Shown one piece after another: positions 18,412-29,792 of a DNA stretch of 32,350 bases (position 1 is its first letter; each line of letters opens with the position of its first letter). The translations under genes were made by a program, and so were the position numbers. The notes beneath the pieces are model-generated. The model had not been told where the DNA came from, ran no database searches, and saw only the letters and a list, made by a program, of their open reading frames with translations. This DNA comes from Zygnema cylindricum (Eukaryota > Streptophyta > Zygnematophyceae > Zygnematales > Zygnemataceae): positions 206,996 to 239,345 of the forward strand of contig JBBHKE010001611.1 of the NCBI GenBank assembly GCA_037447655.1, given 5' to 3'.

Positions 18412-20570
18412 CTTTACCTTCAAACTTTACTACTTCATATCACCAGTGGAAGTATGCACAATGATGATGGCGATTGCAAGTGCGCAACAAGTCACGCTAT
18501 GAAGAATTTCACAAACGAGTCAAAAAAATATGTTTTTTTATTTTACCGGGTCCTCGAGAATTCTACATCGAAACATGACGATCGGACACGAGAGGCAAAC
18601 GCAAAGGCATCTTATTCAGCCATGAACATCACGCATTTCAAGGTTATACATTTACCATGTCACGCAAAGACATGTGATGTAGTAAAACTTTTCAAAAAAC
18701 ATGATGAGTCTTGCGACGTACTGAAAAAAGTCAAAAAGTACGGTGTGTCAAGACAAATTATAGAAGACAGCTGTCACGTACATTGTCGCCGAATACAATC
18801 TTCACGACCTTAAGTAACAATTTTGTTGTTACGCATTGGGACTCTTAAAAAATAAGTAAGTTCACTAAGTTACAATAACTAGGGGCCATACCCTAACTCC
18901 ACCACCACCGCTACTCCACGAAATGATTATCGATTTATTGTTGATGATGTCTCTATTCTAACTCACGTTGTCCTTAAGGTGGAGGAAGGTCTCTTAACAT
19001 TTCAACAAGCCCTCTTCCGGCGAGGGACCATTCCACATCCATGATTTTCATTATTTTGGACCGTGAGTTCCGAATGGATAAACTTGTATACGTTTTGGTT
19101 TTTTTGTAGGCGATCAACTTTTTTTTTCCTAAGTTCCTTTGTGTTTTTTTTAATCGTTTAGTCGTAGCTTACATTTTGTTGACTTTTGTAATCATTAAAT
19201 GTTGTTTCAATTTTACCCTTTTTGTACAGATGGTTTTACCATCGCAATTTTTACAATAAAGACTTATCAAATTACTATCGCCCCCTTTTGTATTCAATTC
19301 ATACCAATAACTCTATGCAGACAGTTTTAGTATTTTGGCGAAGTTGACAATAATTGGCGTATATATGCACGGGCATGTGGATTTGCCTACCTAGCAACAA
19401 AACGATCGTTTTTTTTAAGTTGGTGTTAGCGCTTGCATGTCGGTTGAGGGTTCATCTTAAACCATAAGTGTTTTACAAATTTTAGTTTTTAAACTTTAGT
19501 TGAGTTTTATGAATTCTTTATTTATTTTGAGTAATATAATAGCAACAGTAACATGAAGGCACTAATCATTGAGGGGCCTCAAAATCAAAGAGAATTGAGC
19601 GAACGCATATTCTTTATTTCATTGGTAAGGCCTGAACTCCATATGAAGTGACTTGAAATATACTTCAACTTAAAATTTTGGATTGACATTGGTTCACAGT
19701 TGGGCAACCGTATATACATTTGTTACGTTCAAATTTTTAAGGGGAGAAAGGATGTTATACTATGCATCACTTATGTTTTAGTGAATTTGTTAAACGTGTT
19801 CATGTTTAAAGTTTAGGTCCGTATGGCTCGTGGTCCAACTTGACAATTGATTGTTGGATGGACGACGACGTTTCGCGATGCCAATTTTGTGTTTGTTGAA
19901 AAGCATTATGTTGAGGTAGTTAAATGGTAGCTTCGAAGTTCTTATATTTTTTGTCATTGTTGACCATTCGTCGACCAAAAGACTTTCGGTTGTACCTTTT
20001 GTTATCTTGTTATTTCCCTAATTAACATTAAATATAAGGTGGATATGTTATAGTATGGACATCTTACACAATATTTATTTGCCTCAAAACATAAAACAAA
20101 CTATAACATAAACAAGTTACAACTACACAAGATTACAAATGATCCACATTGCAACATAGAAGTTTACAATATGCTTGTTATGTGCAAAAGTAATTGGACC
20201 ATAAAGTTGCACAATATGATGCAAAGAGGTCACTTTTGATGCCGATTGGCAATACATGCCATTATTTAATATCATTGGGGACAACAATGTACTGTAAATG
20301 ACCAAATTTTTGTTGCGAACGAATCAAAATAATTAGTGGATGTTTATAAGGTAATTGTTCCTATAATACATCTAGTTATACCTATCCCACATTTTTTTTT
20401 GTCTTTCATGTGATCTTCCCCTTATGAAACCTTACAAATTTGACCCGCTTTTTATCCCTAAAAACATTATTTTTTCCCATTTTTTTTAGCCCATTCAATT
20501 CTCTATGTTATGTTGCACCTCAACCCTAAAGTTTATCCTTACAAGTTTCAACAACTGAAAGTACACGGGT
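18412..20570. other. AT-rich region, no gene recognised
   Basis: One plus-strand frame of 208 codons (18187-18813) extends into this region from the duplicated segment. Its equivalent in copy 1 is broken by a stop and it has no recognisable domain, so it is not called. The remainder has only short frames with no domain or splice support. Confidence 0.5.
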
Positions 20571-20575
20571 TTTTA

Positions 20576-21490
20576 GCATAATGTATGCATATTGTACGGG
20601 TCTACTATTTCGCTTGTGAAAACCATGAAACAAAACATAGTTCAAAAGTAGGAGTTTATATTGTAGGCCTTCTGTAGGTGCCTTTATCGTTAGTTATGTT
20701 ACGGGCTTTTCATGTGATCATCTTATATCGCTACTTTGATCACCGATCGTCCGATCGTCCAAATCTAACGATAGTCAAATCGTAAGTTGTGTTATGGGCT
20801 TTTCATGTGATCTTCTTAGATCGCTACTTTTATTAGCGACGGTCCGATCATCCAAATCTGACGGTTTAAATCATAAATACCTCAAAACTCATAGAAAAAT
20901 AATTGTTTGTCCGTTTTTTTTTTCAAATTTAGACATGACGTTTAATTCGATCCATGTGCTACTCAACCCTGTTACTATTTTTTTTTCATTTTTCGACCAA
21001 TACAATATGGGTCTTTAGGTCGTATTGTATGTTTTTCGTACTATAGGCATATTGTATGGGCGTCATTTCACCTACTTTTGAACTATGAAACAAAGTATCA
21101 ACTGTTCAACACCCACTTACGGGGTAATCACGTTGAATTGGCCATCATTTTCAAGGCGAATAGTAGAGTTAGGAAACCGTTCGTAGAATAAACCATAGTT
21201 CATAAGTAGGCGTTTTTATGGTAGGCCTTTGGTCGGCGACTTTAGCGTGAGTTGTGTTACGGGCTTTTCATGTGATCTTCTTAGATCGCTACTTTGATCA
21301 GCGATCGTCCGATCGTCCGATCGTCCGAATCTGACGGTGTAAATAAATATTTTCGGTCCGAATGTTTTAATTGGTCCGAATAGGTCCGAATACAATATGG
21401 GTCTTAAGGTCATATTGTATGTTTTGCTTACAATAGGCATATTGTATGGGCCTACTTTCACCTACTTTTGAACTATGGAATAAACCGTAT
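20576..21490 (+). repeat. complex tandem array, ~390-bp period
   Basis: The block ACAATATGGGTCTT...GGCATATTGTATGGG at 21001-21060 recurs at 21391-21450 (offset 390). A related piece (GCATATTGTACGGGTCTACT) lies at 20587. Between them is a second module: copy A at 20636-20769, partial copy B at 20782-20862 and copy C at 21194-21335. All carry GTTGTGTTACGGGC (or close variants), CATGTGATCTTCTTAGATC and (GATCGTCC)n. An inverted copy of the module lies at 23277-23410. Confidence 0.8.
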
Positions 21491-21928
21491 GAATTGTACG
21501 ATTCATCCTCAAAATGAGGGTAAAACGTCGGTACACTGGCCATCGTTATTACTTATTAGAGTTCAACATTTTTCAGTCATTTTTCTTTCTCGTCACCTAT
21601 TTTCCGGTTTTCAACCGTGACGTGAAATCGAAAGGCAAAGCCATTACCTTTCGTGTGCTTGCCTCGGAAAAAGAATCCAACGGACCATCACAGAGAAAAA
21701 CTCTTTTGACTGCCCGTAATTTTTTTCACTCCAATAACGACGGGCGATGTACACCGCGAATCGTTATTAGTGTCAAAGTTTAAATAGTGTTGAAGAAAAT
21801 TTACCGTAATTGGTGCTAATTAAGAATTTGGAATTAAAAAGAATAAAGGTGTATTCTAATTTCGGCGTTTATGCTAATTTGGGAATAGCAAAAATGGAAT
21901 ATTCGCCGTACGATTATATACATTACAG

Positions 21929-22998
21929 TACACCGCGAATCGTAATTAGAGTAAATTACTCTAATTCGGTCGCTCGAAATTTCGACTCTATTACATCAAA
22001 TAGAGTAAACGATTATAGTTTTTTCATCATTCTAATTTAGGTAAGTTTAATTAGCGTAACAAATTGTAATATTGGCTCGTTTTAAATAGTGTGGAGTACG
22101 GACGACGTTCGACCGTGCAAAATTGTACTTTTTAAAGTAAAAAGGTACAAATAATGATTTAATACAATCGCGCTCGCACGTGAAATCGCACTAAACGAAA
22201 AATCAATCACATCGAAAAAAAGCCGTTCGCATAACTCTCGTCCGTCGACAGCATCGTCGTCAGTGTGAACATTAACTGACATTCAGCGCGACAAATAATA
22301 CTAGCGTCATAATGACGTCAAAACTATACGGACTGACAGATTTTGTACGTTTACGTAATTTAGTGTTCATAATTTCAGCGCGGATAATTAATGCCGACAT
22401 AACCCAATATAGAGTACTTAAATAAATTAGAGTAAACTTCCTCTGTAAAAAAGTTATATTACATAAATTAGAGTTCATTACTCTAATTGTTTTTTTTTGT
22501 TTTTTTACTCTAATTTTTTCATTACTCTAATTCGGTCGCTCGAAATTTCGACTCTATTACATGAAATAGAGTAAATGATTCTAATTTTTTCATTATTCTA
22601 TTTAAGGTAAAGTTTAATTAGCATTTTTAATTCTAATATAGGTTCGTTTTAAATAATGTGGAGTACGGACGACCTCCGACCGTGCAAAATTGTACTTTAT
22701 TAAGTAAAAAAGTACAAATAATGATTTAATACAGGTCGTTATCATGCAACTGCGTTTTATCAAACAGCGTAGTGCAAACGTCATAGTGACCAAAACTGTA
22801 CGTTTTGCCAAATTCTGTACGAATACCTTATTTACAGTAGAGAATATTAGCGTGCCAAATTAGAGTACTTAAATAAATTAGAGTAAACTTCATAGTTGAA
22901 ACAGCTCTATCACACAAATTAGAGTTCACTACTCTAATTGTTTTTTTTAGTTTTTGTACTCTAATTTTTTCATTACTCTAATTACGATTCGCGGTGTA
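21929..22998. mobile_element. TIR-bounded non-autonomous element with duplicated interior
   Basis: A perfect 26-bp inverted repeat, starting TACACCGCGAATCG, bounds the element (21929-21954 and 22973-22998). Looser inverted similarity continues outward (CCGTACGATTATA on the left, GGCGTACGATTTC on the right side's complement). The interior is a tandem pair: ACTCTAATTCGGTCGCTCG begins units at 21956 and 22522. Both units carry GTGGAGTACGGACGAC, a TTGTACTTTWTWAAGTAAAA hairpin and AGAGTACTTAAATAAATTAG. No transposase frame is present. The structure is MITE-like; superfamily unassigned, target-site duplication not resolved. Confidence 0.75.
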
Positions 22999-23276
22999 GT
23001 ATATGTATCCGTACAAACTAATAGAAATCGTACGCCGTCGCGAATTTAAAATATCCGTACATGCTATACTAATTTACGCGTCAGACTAATCCCATTTATT
23101 TTAGCGCACGATCCTATGCGTGCGCGTCTGATTTAATTCATTTTTTGTAAATTTTCACTTGAAAAGGTACATATATGTACGGTTTGACATCGACCGTACA
23201 CCACGCTATTTATATTTTATTGTATTTTCAGGCTTTACGCTATTTTGTACGGTACCTTAATTAACGTCAAGGAAAA

Positions 23277-23410
23277 GTCAGATTCGGACGATCGGACGGC
23301 CGCTGATGAAAGTAGAGATCTAAGAAGATCACATGGAAAGCCCGTAACACAACTTACGCTAAAGGCGGCCTACAAAAGGCCTACCAAAAAACGCCTACTT
23401 TTGAACTATG
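23277..23410 (-). repeat. inverted copy of the ~140-bp repeat at 21194-21335
   Basis: Its reverse complement reads CATAGTTCAAAAGTAGGCGT... through GTGTTACGGGC and GATCTTCTTAGATC to CGTCCGATCGTCCGAATCTGAC. It closely matches copy C at 21194-21335. Together the two copies flank about 1.9 kb that holds the smaller TIR element, so they may be the ends of a larger, nested element. Confidence 0.8.
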
Positions 23411-24540
23411 CATTCGATCTTGATATGGTGTGAAATAAAGCGTTTTATTTTTTTCTATCAAATCCGGGTAAGTACGATATTTCGCGGTTATTTCTTAGAA
23501 TTTTTGTTCATTCATCACCAGCGTGTCGGACAGCACATACGGATGATAAAGTACCGTAAAGGACCTTTTGGCTTTTTCTTCTTGCCACGTCAGTAATTAG
23601 ACTCCAAGTGACCAACAGCGTATTTGGAGGCTGTGATCCTGGCCCTTCAACCGCTAATAGTATTTATTATTACTGTTTATTTTGAGTTTGAATATAAACG
23701 AAAGGCCAAAAGTTAGCGAGAAAGCTCCTTGATCAGCGCTAAATAAAGTGTATGTAAACTGGAGCTACACTAAAAATCACCTGTTTCGTAGTGCGATCCA
23801 CTTTGTTACCAGGTTATCGCAAAATTCGTTAGTACTTGAGTGTTACTAATTATATTGTGGTCCACAGTAATGTTACCCAGCGCTGCAGCTTCCCGTGGCC
23901 TTCGTTTCTTTGCTTGAAACTGGGAAAAATATTCAGGTCAGTAACCTTGAAACTGCTAACCGGACTATCACATACGCCAGAATCGCGTTTACTGGCCAGT
24001 ATTATGGCAATCCTACAAGAAACGGAACTATTGACACAAATGAACGTCCGAATCGTACAGCTCTATGTACGATTCCTTTGAACCAATTTGTAACTTGCTT
24101 TGTCTCATTCGATCTGCTTCCCTTACATTCAAATTTCCACTCAAGCAACAGTTTCGCATGTTGCAAATCTTTGGATTAGAGAGAGAAAAAAAAGGAAACC
24201 AACGAACACACGAACCAAACCAAACCAAAACAAAACAAAACATGAAAAAAATGCTGTCTGCTGGCATGTCATCAATATCTCATTCTGTATCACGCCAGCA
24301 TGGACTAACGTGTATCCAGCATTGGTGACATACAAATTGAAATCCTTGCACAAAAACGGCAGTCAGTCAGTCTACTGGCTTCACTTCACTCCTAGTCTTC
24401 TGATACAAAAGTTTTGGCTACAAGCTGGTCACTCTTTCTCCTTTTCCCTTTCATCAGTAGTCTGCCAAAACCTGCCAAAATTTGTGAAAACTGTGCTTAA
24501 CATCCTTTTTTTTGTTTTCGTACATTTTTTTCTTGCGTAC
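23411..24540. other. intergenic, upstream of the trehalose-phosphate synthase gene
   Basis: Several overlapping frames of 80-190 codons occur at 23836-24660. They lack domains, and the longest (24100-24660) runs through the TATA box and 5' leader of the next gene, so I do not consider them coding. The CCAAACCAAAACAAAACAAAAC stretch near 24219 is simple sequence. Confidence 0.5.
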
Positions 24541-24550
24541 TATATAAATA
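24541..24550 (+). promoter_or_regulatory. TATA box of the class II trehalose-phosphate synthase gene
   Basis: TATATAAATA lies 195 nt upstream of the ATG at 24736, leaving a leader of roughly 160 nt. That is plausible for this gene class. Confidence 0.6.
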
Positions 24551-24735
24551 GAAAAGACAGTTTTCCCTACCGTCATTTTTTTACATCTTTACTTTTTCGA
24601 CCTGCCAGGCTGTCCTCAACTTTCAGGGACGTCCGAAGCTTCCATTTTTTTTTAAATTAACGCTTTATAATTCTGTTCATATTTTTTGTAAACCGTTTAT
24701 TTTGTAAACTGTAGTTTCTAATCCTTGTTAGCAGT

Positions 24736-25762
24736 ATGTCTCGATCATATGCTAACTTGTTGGACCTTTCTGGAGATGCTCCTATGTTTACAAAACCTGT
24801 TGCAAAGAAAGCTTTTCCTCGGTCCATGACAGTTACTTCTCTTTTTTCCGAATCCAAAGAAGGAGAGAATGCGGATAGTGTGACATCTGAAGCGCCGTCA
24901 TCTTTGTCACAAGAGAGGCTCATTTTGGTCGCAAACATGCTTCCTTTGCACGCAGAGAGGAAGGAAGATAACTCGGTAAGGAGAGAGTGGAGAGGGGGAG
25001 GCAGAAAGAGAGGAAGAAGGAGAAAGAGAGGCAGCGGAAGGCCAGATTTTAGCTTCGGTTCTGGCTGTAGGTTTAGTCTTCATTTTTTAGTTCACTTTCC
25101 CTATGTAAAATTTTCAGATTTTTTTGGCCTTTGGTTTTGGATCCGGCCTCGGCTTTTGGCTTTGGTTTTGGTAGTTCTATGCTTTTCTACTTGTTATTAT
25201 TTTCAGTTCTACGAGTTACACTTCGAATGGTCGTCCAATGGCTTCATGCTCTACTTCATCCTTGTTTTTCAATGTTTTTTAGATACTCTAAGGCCTGATA
25301 TAAATATTTTAATCTAGTTATGGTGTCATTTATGGAGCTTTTTAAAACTGCGAATGCCTGAAGGCTTATATGTATCCCTTTGTTTCTTAAACTTGGCTTT
25401 TTTCTCTTCTTGTCAACCTTTTCTCAAAAAACTCGTAAAAATAACTGATAGAAGTAACTCTTTAATATTCCTTGTATTCAATGTATGTTATCATTGGTCA
25501 AATTGGTGCGGTGAATGTGAAATGAGTAAAGTGAGAAACTAATCTTCATGGATAGATGTTCATGGATCGATTTGGGCTGTGGTAATGGTACTTGAGGCAT
25601 TATTTTTTTTATTATTCATTTATTTATTTTGGGGTTCGGTTTACTGTGGCACAGGGCTGGCAATTCCAATGGAACGAAGATTCATTGTTATTGCAAATGA
25701 AAGAAGGTCTCCTATTGAGAGCTGGGGAAGAAATGGACGTTCTTTATGTTGGTTCCCTTCCA
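24736..25762 (+). CDS. class II trehalose-6-phosphate synthase, N-terminal exons only (partial)
   Basis: Exon 1 is 24736-24975 (80 codons, donor AACTCG|GTAAGG). Exon 2 is 25655-25762 (36 codons, acceptor GGCACAG|GGCTGG, likely donor CTTCCA|GTAAGT). The encoded start, SRSYANLLDLSGDAP, followed by FPRSMTVT, SEAPSSLSQERLILVANMLPL and GWQFQWNEDSLLLQMKEGL...VLYVGSLP, matches the N-terminus of plant class II TPS proteins (the Arabidopsis TPS5-11 type). These carry a TPS-like and a phosphatase-like domain and act in sugar signalling. Family members are about 850 residues; only 116 are seen here. I find no downstream TPS exon before 32350. Either the next intron is more than 6.5 kb and holds the minisatellites and the Harbinger element, or the gene is truncated. 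Reading through the donor adds VSHEELLSG before low-complexity sequence. Confidence 0.85.
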
Positions 25763-25786
25763 GTAAGTCACGAGGAACTCTTGTCA

Positions 25787-27603
25787 GGGCTCTCTCTCTC
25801 ATCCTCTCTTTTCTCTCTCCCTCTCCCTCCCTCCTTCCCTACCTCCCTCCCTCCCTCTCTCCCAATCTGCCATCCCTCCCTCCCTCTCTCTCTCCTTCTC
25901 TCACTCCATCCATTCTCACCTCCCAATCTACCCTCCTTCCCTCCCAATCTGCCCTCACTCCCTCCCAAACTGCCCTCCCTCCCTCTCTCTTTCTTTCCCG
26001 CCTCATTTGCCCTCCCTCCCTCCCAATCTGCCCTTCCTCCCTCCCACTATCTCTCTCTCCCTCCCTCCAACACTCCCTCTCTCCCTCCCAATCTGCTCTC
26101 CCTCCCACCCAATTTGCCCTCCCTCCCGCCATCCTTCTTTCCCGCCTGATTTGCCCTCCTATTCTCCCAATCTGCCCTTCCTCTCTCCCTCTATCCCTCT
26201 CTCTCTCCCTCCAACACTCCCTCTCTCCCTCCCAATCTGCTCTCCCTGACTCCCAATCTGCCTTCCCTACCAATTTACTCTCCCTCTCTATCTCCCTCTC
26301 TCCCTCCCTTCCTCTCTCTCTCCCTCCCAAACTGCTCACCGTCCCAATCTGCCCTCCCCCCCAAACTAGCCTCCCTCCTAGCCTGCTCTCCCTCTCTCTC
26401 TCCCTCTCTCCCTCTATCCATCCCTCCCTTTGTCTCTCTCTCCCTCCCAATCTACTCTCCCTCCTATAAACCCCTTACCCTCCCTCCCTCTTTCCCTACC
26501 TCCCTTCCTCCCTGTCTCCTAATGTGCCATCCCTCCCTCCCTCTCTCTCTCCTTCTCTCACTCCATCCATTCACACCTCCCAATCTACCCTCCTTCCCTC
26601 CCAATTTGCCCTCACTCCCTCCCTCCATCCCTCGCAAAATGCCGTCCCACTCTCCCACCCTCCTTGCCCTACCTCCCTCTCTCCCTCTCTCCCTCTTTCT
26701 CACTCTCTCCACCTCAATATGTCCTCCCTCATATCTCTCCCCCTCCCTCTTTCCCTCCCTACCCTCCCAATCTTCCCTCTCACCCTCCCCTCCCTCCCTC
26801 CCTCCCAATCTGCCCTCCCTCCTTATTTAGCCTCCCTCCCAATATGCCTCCCCTACCAATCTACTCTCACTCTCTCTCTCCCTCTCTCCCTCCCTTCCTC
26901 TCTCTCTCCCTCCCAAACAACCCTCCCTCTTTCCTCCCTCCCTCCCTCTGTCTCAATCCGCCCTCTCCCAATCTACCCTCCCTCCTTCCCAATCTGCTTT
27001 CCCTCTCTCCTTCCCTCCCTCCCTCCCTCTCTCCCCCCGTCCTACTCTCCCTCCCTCTCTCCCTCTCTCCCGCTCTCCCTCTCTCCCTCCCTCCCTCTCT
27101 CTCTCCCTCCCAATCTACTCTCCCTCTTATAAACCCCCCACCCTCCAACCCTCTTTCCCTACCTCCCTCCCTCCCTCTCTCCCAATCATTCATCCCTCTC
27201 TCCCTCTCTCTCTCCCTTTCTCACTCCATCCATTCTCACCTCCCAATCTACCCTCCTTCCCTCCCAATCTGCCCTCACTCCCTCCCTCCATCCCTCCCAA
27301 AATGCCGTCCCACTCTCCCACCCTCCTTGCCCTACCTCCCTCTCTCCCTTTCTCCCTCCTTCCCCTCTCTCCACCTCAATATGTCCTCCCTCATATCTCT
27401 CCCCCTCCCTCCTTCCCTCCCTACCCTCCCAATCTTCCCTCTCACCCTCCCCTCCCTCCCTCCCTCCTAATCTCCCCTCCCTTCCAATCTAGCCTCCCTC
27501 CCAATATGCCTCCCCTACTAATCTACTCTCCCTCTCTCTCTCCCTCTCTCTCTCCCTTCCTCTTTCTCTCCCTCCTAAACAACCCTCCCTCCATATTATT
27601 CCA

Positions 27604-27640
<37 letters not shown>

Positions 27641-27642
27641 AC

Positions 27643-27695
<53 letters not shown>

Positions 27696-28238
27696 TCCAA
27701 CGCTCCCTTCGTCTCTCTCTCCCTCCCAAACTACCCTCCTTCCCTCTTTCCTCCCTCCGTCCCTCTCTCCCAATCCGCCGTCTTCCCCCCCCCAATCTTC
27801 CCTCTCACCCTCTCTCCCTCCTTCCTTCCCTCCATTCCCCCCTCTCTCCCAATCTACCTACCCTCCAACATTTTATCCCTTCACCCCTCCCTCCCAACCC
27901 TACCTCTCACCCTCCTAAACAGCCCCCCCTCCCAATCTGGCCTCCCTCCCAATCTGCTCTCCCTCCCTCCCTCCCTCTCTTCCTCTCTAATTCCCTTTGT
28001 CCTTCCCTCACAATCTGCACTCCCTTCCTCCCAATATTCCCTCCCTTCCTCCCTCCCTCCCACTCTCCCTCCCTCTCTCCCTCTCTCCCGCTCTCCCTCA
28101 CTCCCTCCCTCCCTCTCTCACTCCCTCCCTCACTCCATCCATTCTCACCTCCCAATCTACCCTCTCTCTCTCCCTCCGAATTTGCCCTCCCTCCTTCCCT
28201 ATATGTTTTTCCTCCTTCCCTCCCCCCCTCCCTCTCTC
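25787..28238 (+). repeat. 2.45-kb pyrimidine minisatellite with higher-order repeats
   Basis: The basic words are CCCTCC, CTCTCTCCCTCCC and CCCAATCTGCCCTCC. The marker CACTCCATCCATTC(T/A)CACCTC occurs at 25902, 26559, 27222 and 28131, so the larger period is about 657-663 bp, stretched to 909 in the last unit. A poly-C insert of about 100 bp accounts for part of that excess. Other markers keep the same offset: TATAAACCCC at 26465 and 27128, and CCACCTCAATATGTCC at 26709 and 27371. Long frames across the array, up to 319 codons, encode only SLPPS-type runs and are not genes. If the TPS gene continues, the array lies in its third position as an intron. Confidence 0.9.
27605..27694 (+). repeat. 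long poly-C tract
   Basis: 36 C residues (27605-27640), then ACA, then 51 C residues (27644-27694). The tract sits inside one higher-order unit of the surrounding minisatellite; the corresponding place in the previous unit (about 26930) has none. Homopolymer length in an assembly this extreme is uncertain. Confidence 0.85.
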
Positions 28239-29160
28239 GGAAAGATATCTCATGCATATAAAACACACGCATGAAACGCCAAAAAAATAACGAATATGCG
28301 CATGAAATAAAGTTCAAAATATTTAATAATGCGTTGACCTTCTTTGAATTCATACTAAAATTAAAAATCACAAAATATTATAACATTTAATAAATGACTA
28401 AAAATACGACGACAACTTAATCAAAATTTCAAAGGTTCTAAATGAAAACTAGCGACAACATTGTGTCTTCGCTGGACGTTGAACCAGCTAGCAGCGATCA
28501 GACTGTTTCGTCGCCAGCAACCAGACTTCCTCGGCGCTGAACTCGCCACCAACGCCGGGCAGCGAAAGCCTTGTAAGCACCGTCGTCATCCTGACGCCAT
28601 GCCGGCGCTTGCCTCTATTACAACATGCCAACATTCAAAAATTTAGAATTGAAGAAAAATTACTCGTTTTTGACTGTCAAAAATGAATAATGACAAAATC
28701 ACAATTAAAAAAAATATATCCATTTCTGTATGTCAACATTTAATGATGATAAATTCAGAATTGAAGCAAAAAAAAAAAAATACAATAAATACAAATGCAC
28801 GATTTGTTTTCCTCAAGCTGCCCACCCTTCGGAGCCTTAATATGGTCTTACTCTCATCCTCGAGGGCTAGGCATGGCTACATGTGAAAAAGTTTGTGGAA
28901 GCTTGAAGTGCAACTTTAATCAAGCTTTCAATGGCAGATTTAAACGTGGCTTCGATGAACCGTACAAATTTCATTAAAAACTTCCCGCGGGGAAATGAAA
29001 CGTCTATTTCTTTAAATTTTCGAACATTATATCTATACATTTTATTTTTACGGTTTATTCGTATGAAAAGTATATGCATTTAAAGAAAGATTCAAAATCT
29101 TAATAAAATAACAAAATTTCGCAAAAATGTCAAAATCCGTACTGATAAGTCATCTATGTT
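28239..29160. other. AT-rich region between two minisatellites, no gene seen
   Basis: Frames are short, at most 70 codons, and show no domain. Positions 28465-28615 are more GC-rich than their flanks but no frame there is convincing. No trehalose-phosphate synthase exon was found. Confidence 0.5.
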
Positions 29161-29700
29161 ATTTTGCTCCCTCCCTCTGTCACTTCTTCCTTCTTTTCCT
29201 CTCTCCCTCCCTCCCTCCCTTTCTCTCTCGTTCCCAAACTAACCTTCCTCTTTGTGTCTCCCCTTCCATCTCCCCCCCTCCCTACCTCCCTCTTTACCTC
29301 CCTCCCTCTCTCTCTTCCAATCTGCCCTCTCTCCCTTCCTCTATCCCTCCCAATATGTTGTCTCTCTCTCCCTCTCTCCTTGCCCTCCATTCCTCCCTCC
29401 CTCTCTCCTTCCTTCCCTCACTCTCACTATCCAAATATTTTTCCCTATGTTTTCTCTCCCCCTCCCTCTCTCCCTCTCTCTGTCCCTCTCTATTTCCTTC
29501 TCTCCTTCCCTCCCTCTCTCACCGTCTCTCTTTCCTCTCCCCCTCCCCCCCCCTCTCCCACTATAACTTCCCCTCTCTCACCCAATCTATCCTCTCTCCA
29601 TCATTTTATCCCTGCCTCCCTCCCTCCCAACCCTCCGGCTGTCCATCCGTCCCTCCCTCCTTTCCTTCATCGCTTCTTTTATCCCTCATACCCTCCATTA
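29161..29700 (+). repeat. second CCCTCC-type minisatellite
   Basis: It shares words with the array at 25787-28238. For example, CCCAATCTATCCTCTCTCCATCATTTTATCCCTGCCTCCC at its 3' end parallels a stretch near 27850. It ends about 90 nt upstream of the transposase ATG. Its long frames are low complexity. Confidence 0.85.
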
Positions 29701-29792
29701 TATGCACCCTACCATGACTCTTCCTGGTTGTGTTGTTTTTCTCTTCGTGGTTGTATTGTTTATCAGGGTTATTAGCATTAACCATTTCTTAA

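Noticed and set aside
18187-18813. 208-codon frame as a gene.
   Set aside because: Its first third overlaps duplicated DNA whose copy-1 equivalent contains a stop (after about 12650). No domain, splice or promoter support.
20636-20862. Repeated short units considered as a CRISPR array.
   Set aside because: The units are long, diverged and without regular spacers, and the genome is eukaryotic.
25579-28261. Long open frames (up to 319 codons) rich in Ser, Leu and Pro across the pyrimidine array, and Gly/Arg/Glu frames on the other strand.
   Set aside because: They exist because CCCTCC/CTCTCC words contain no stop codons in any phase. Several phases are open at once and the composition is pure repeat. 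The same applies to frames at 862-1342, 1787-2470, 9334-9944, 14210-15168 and 29127-29775.
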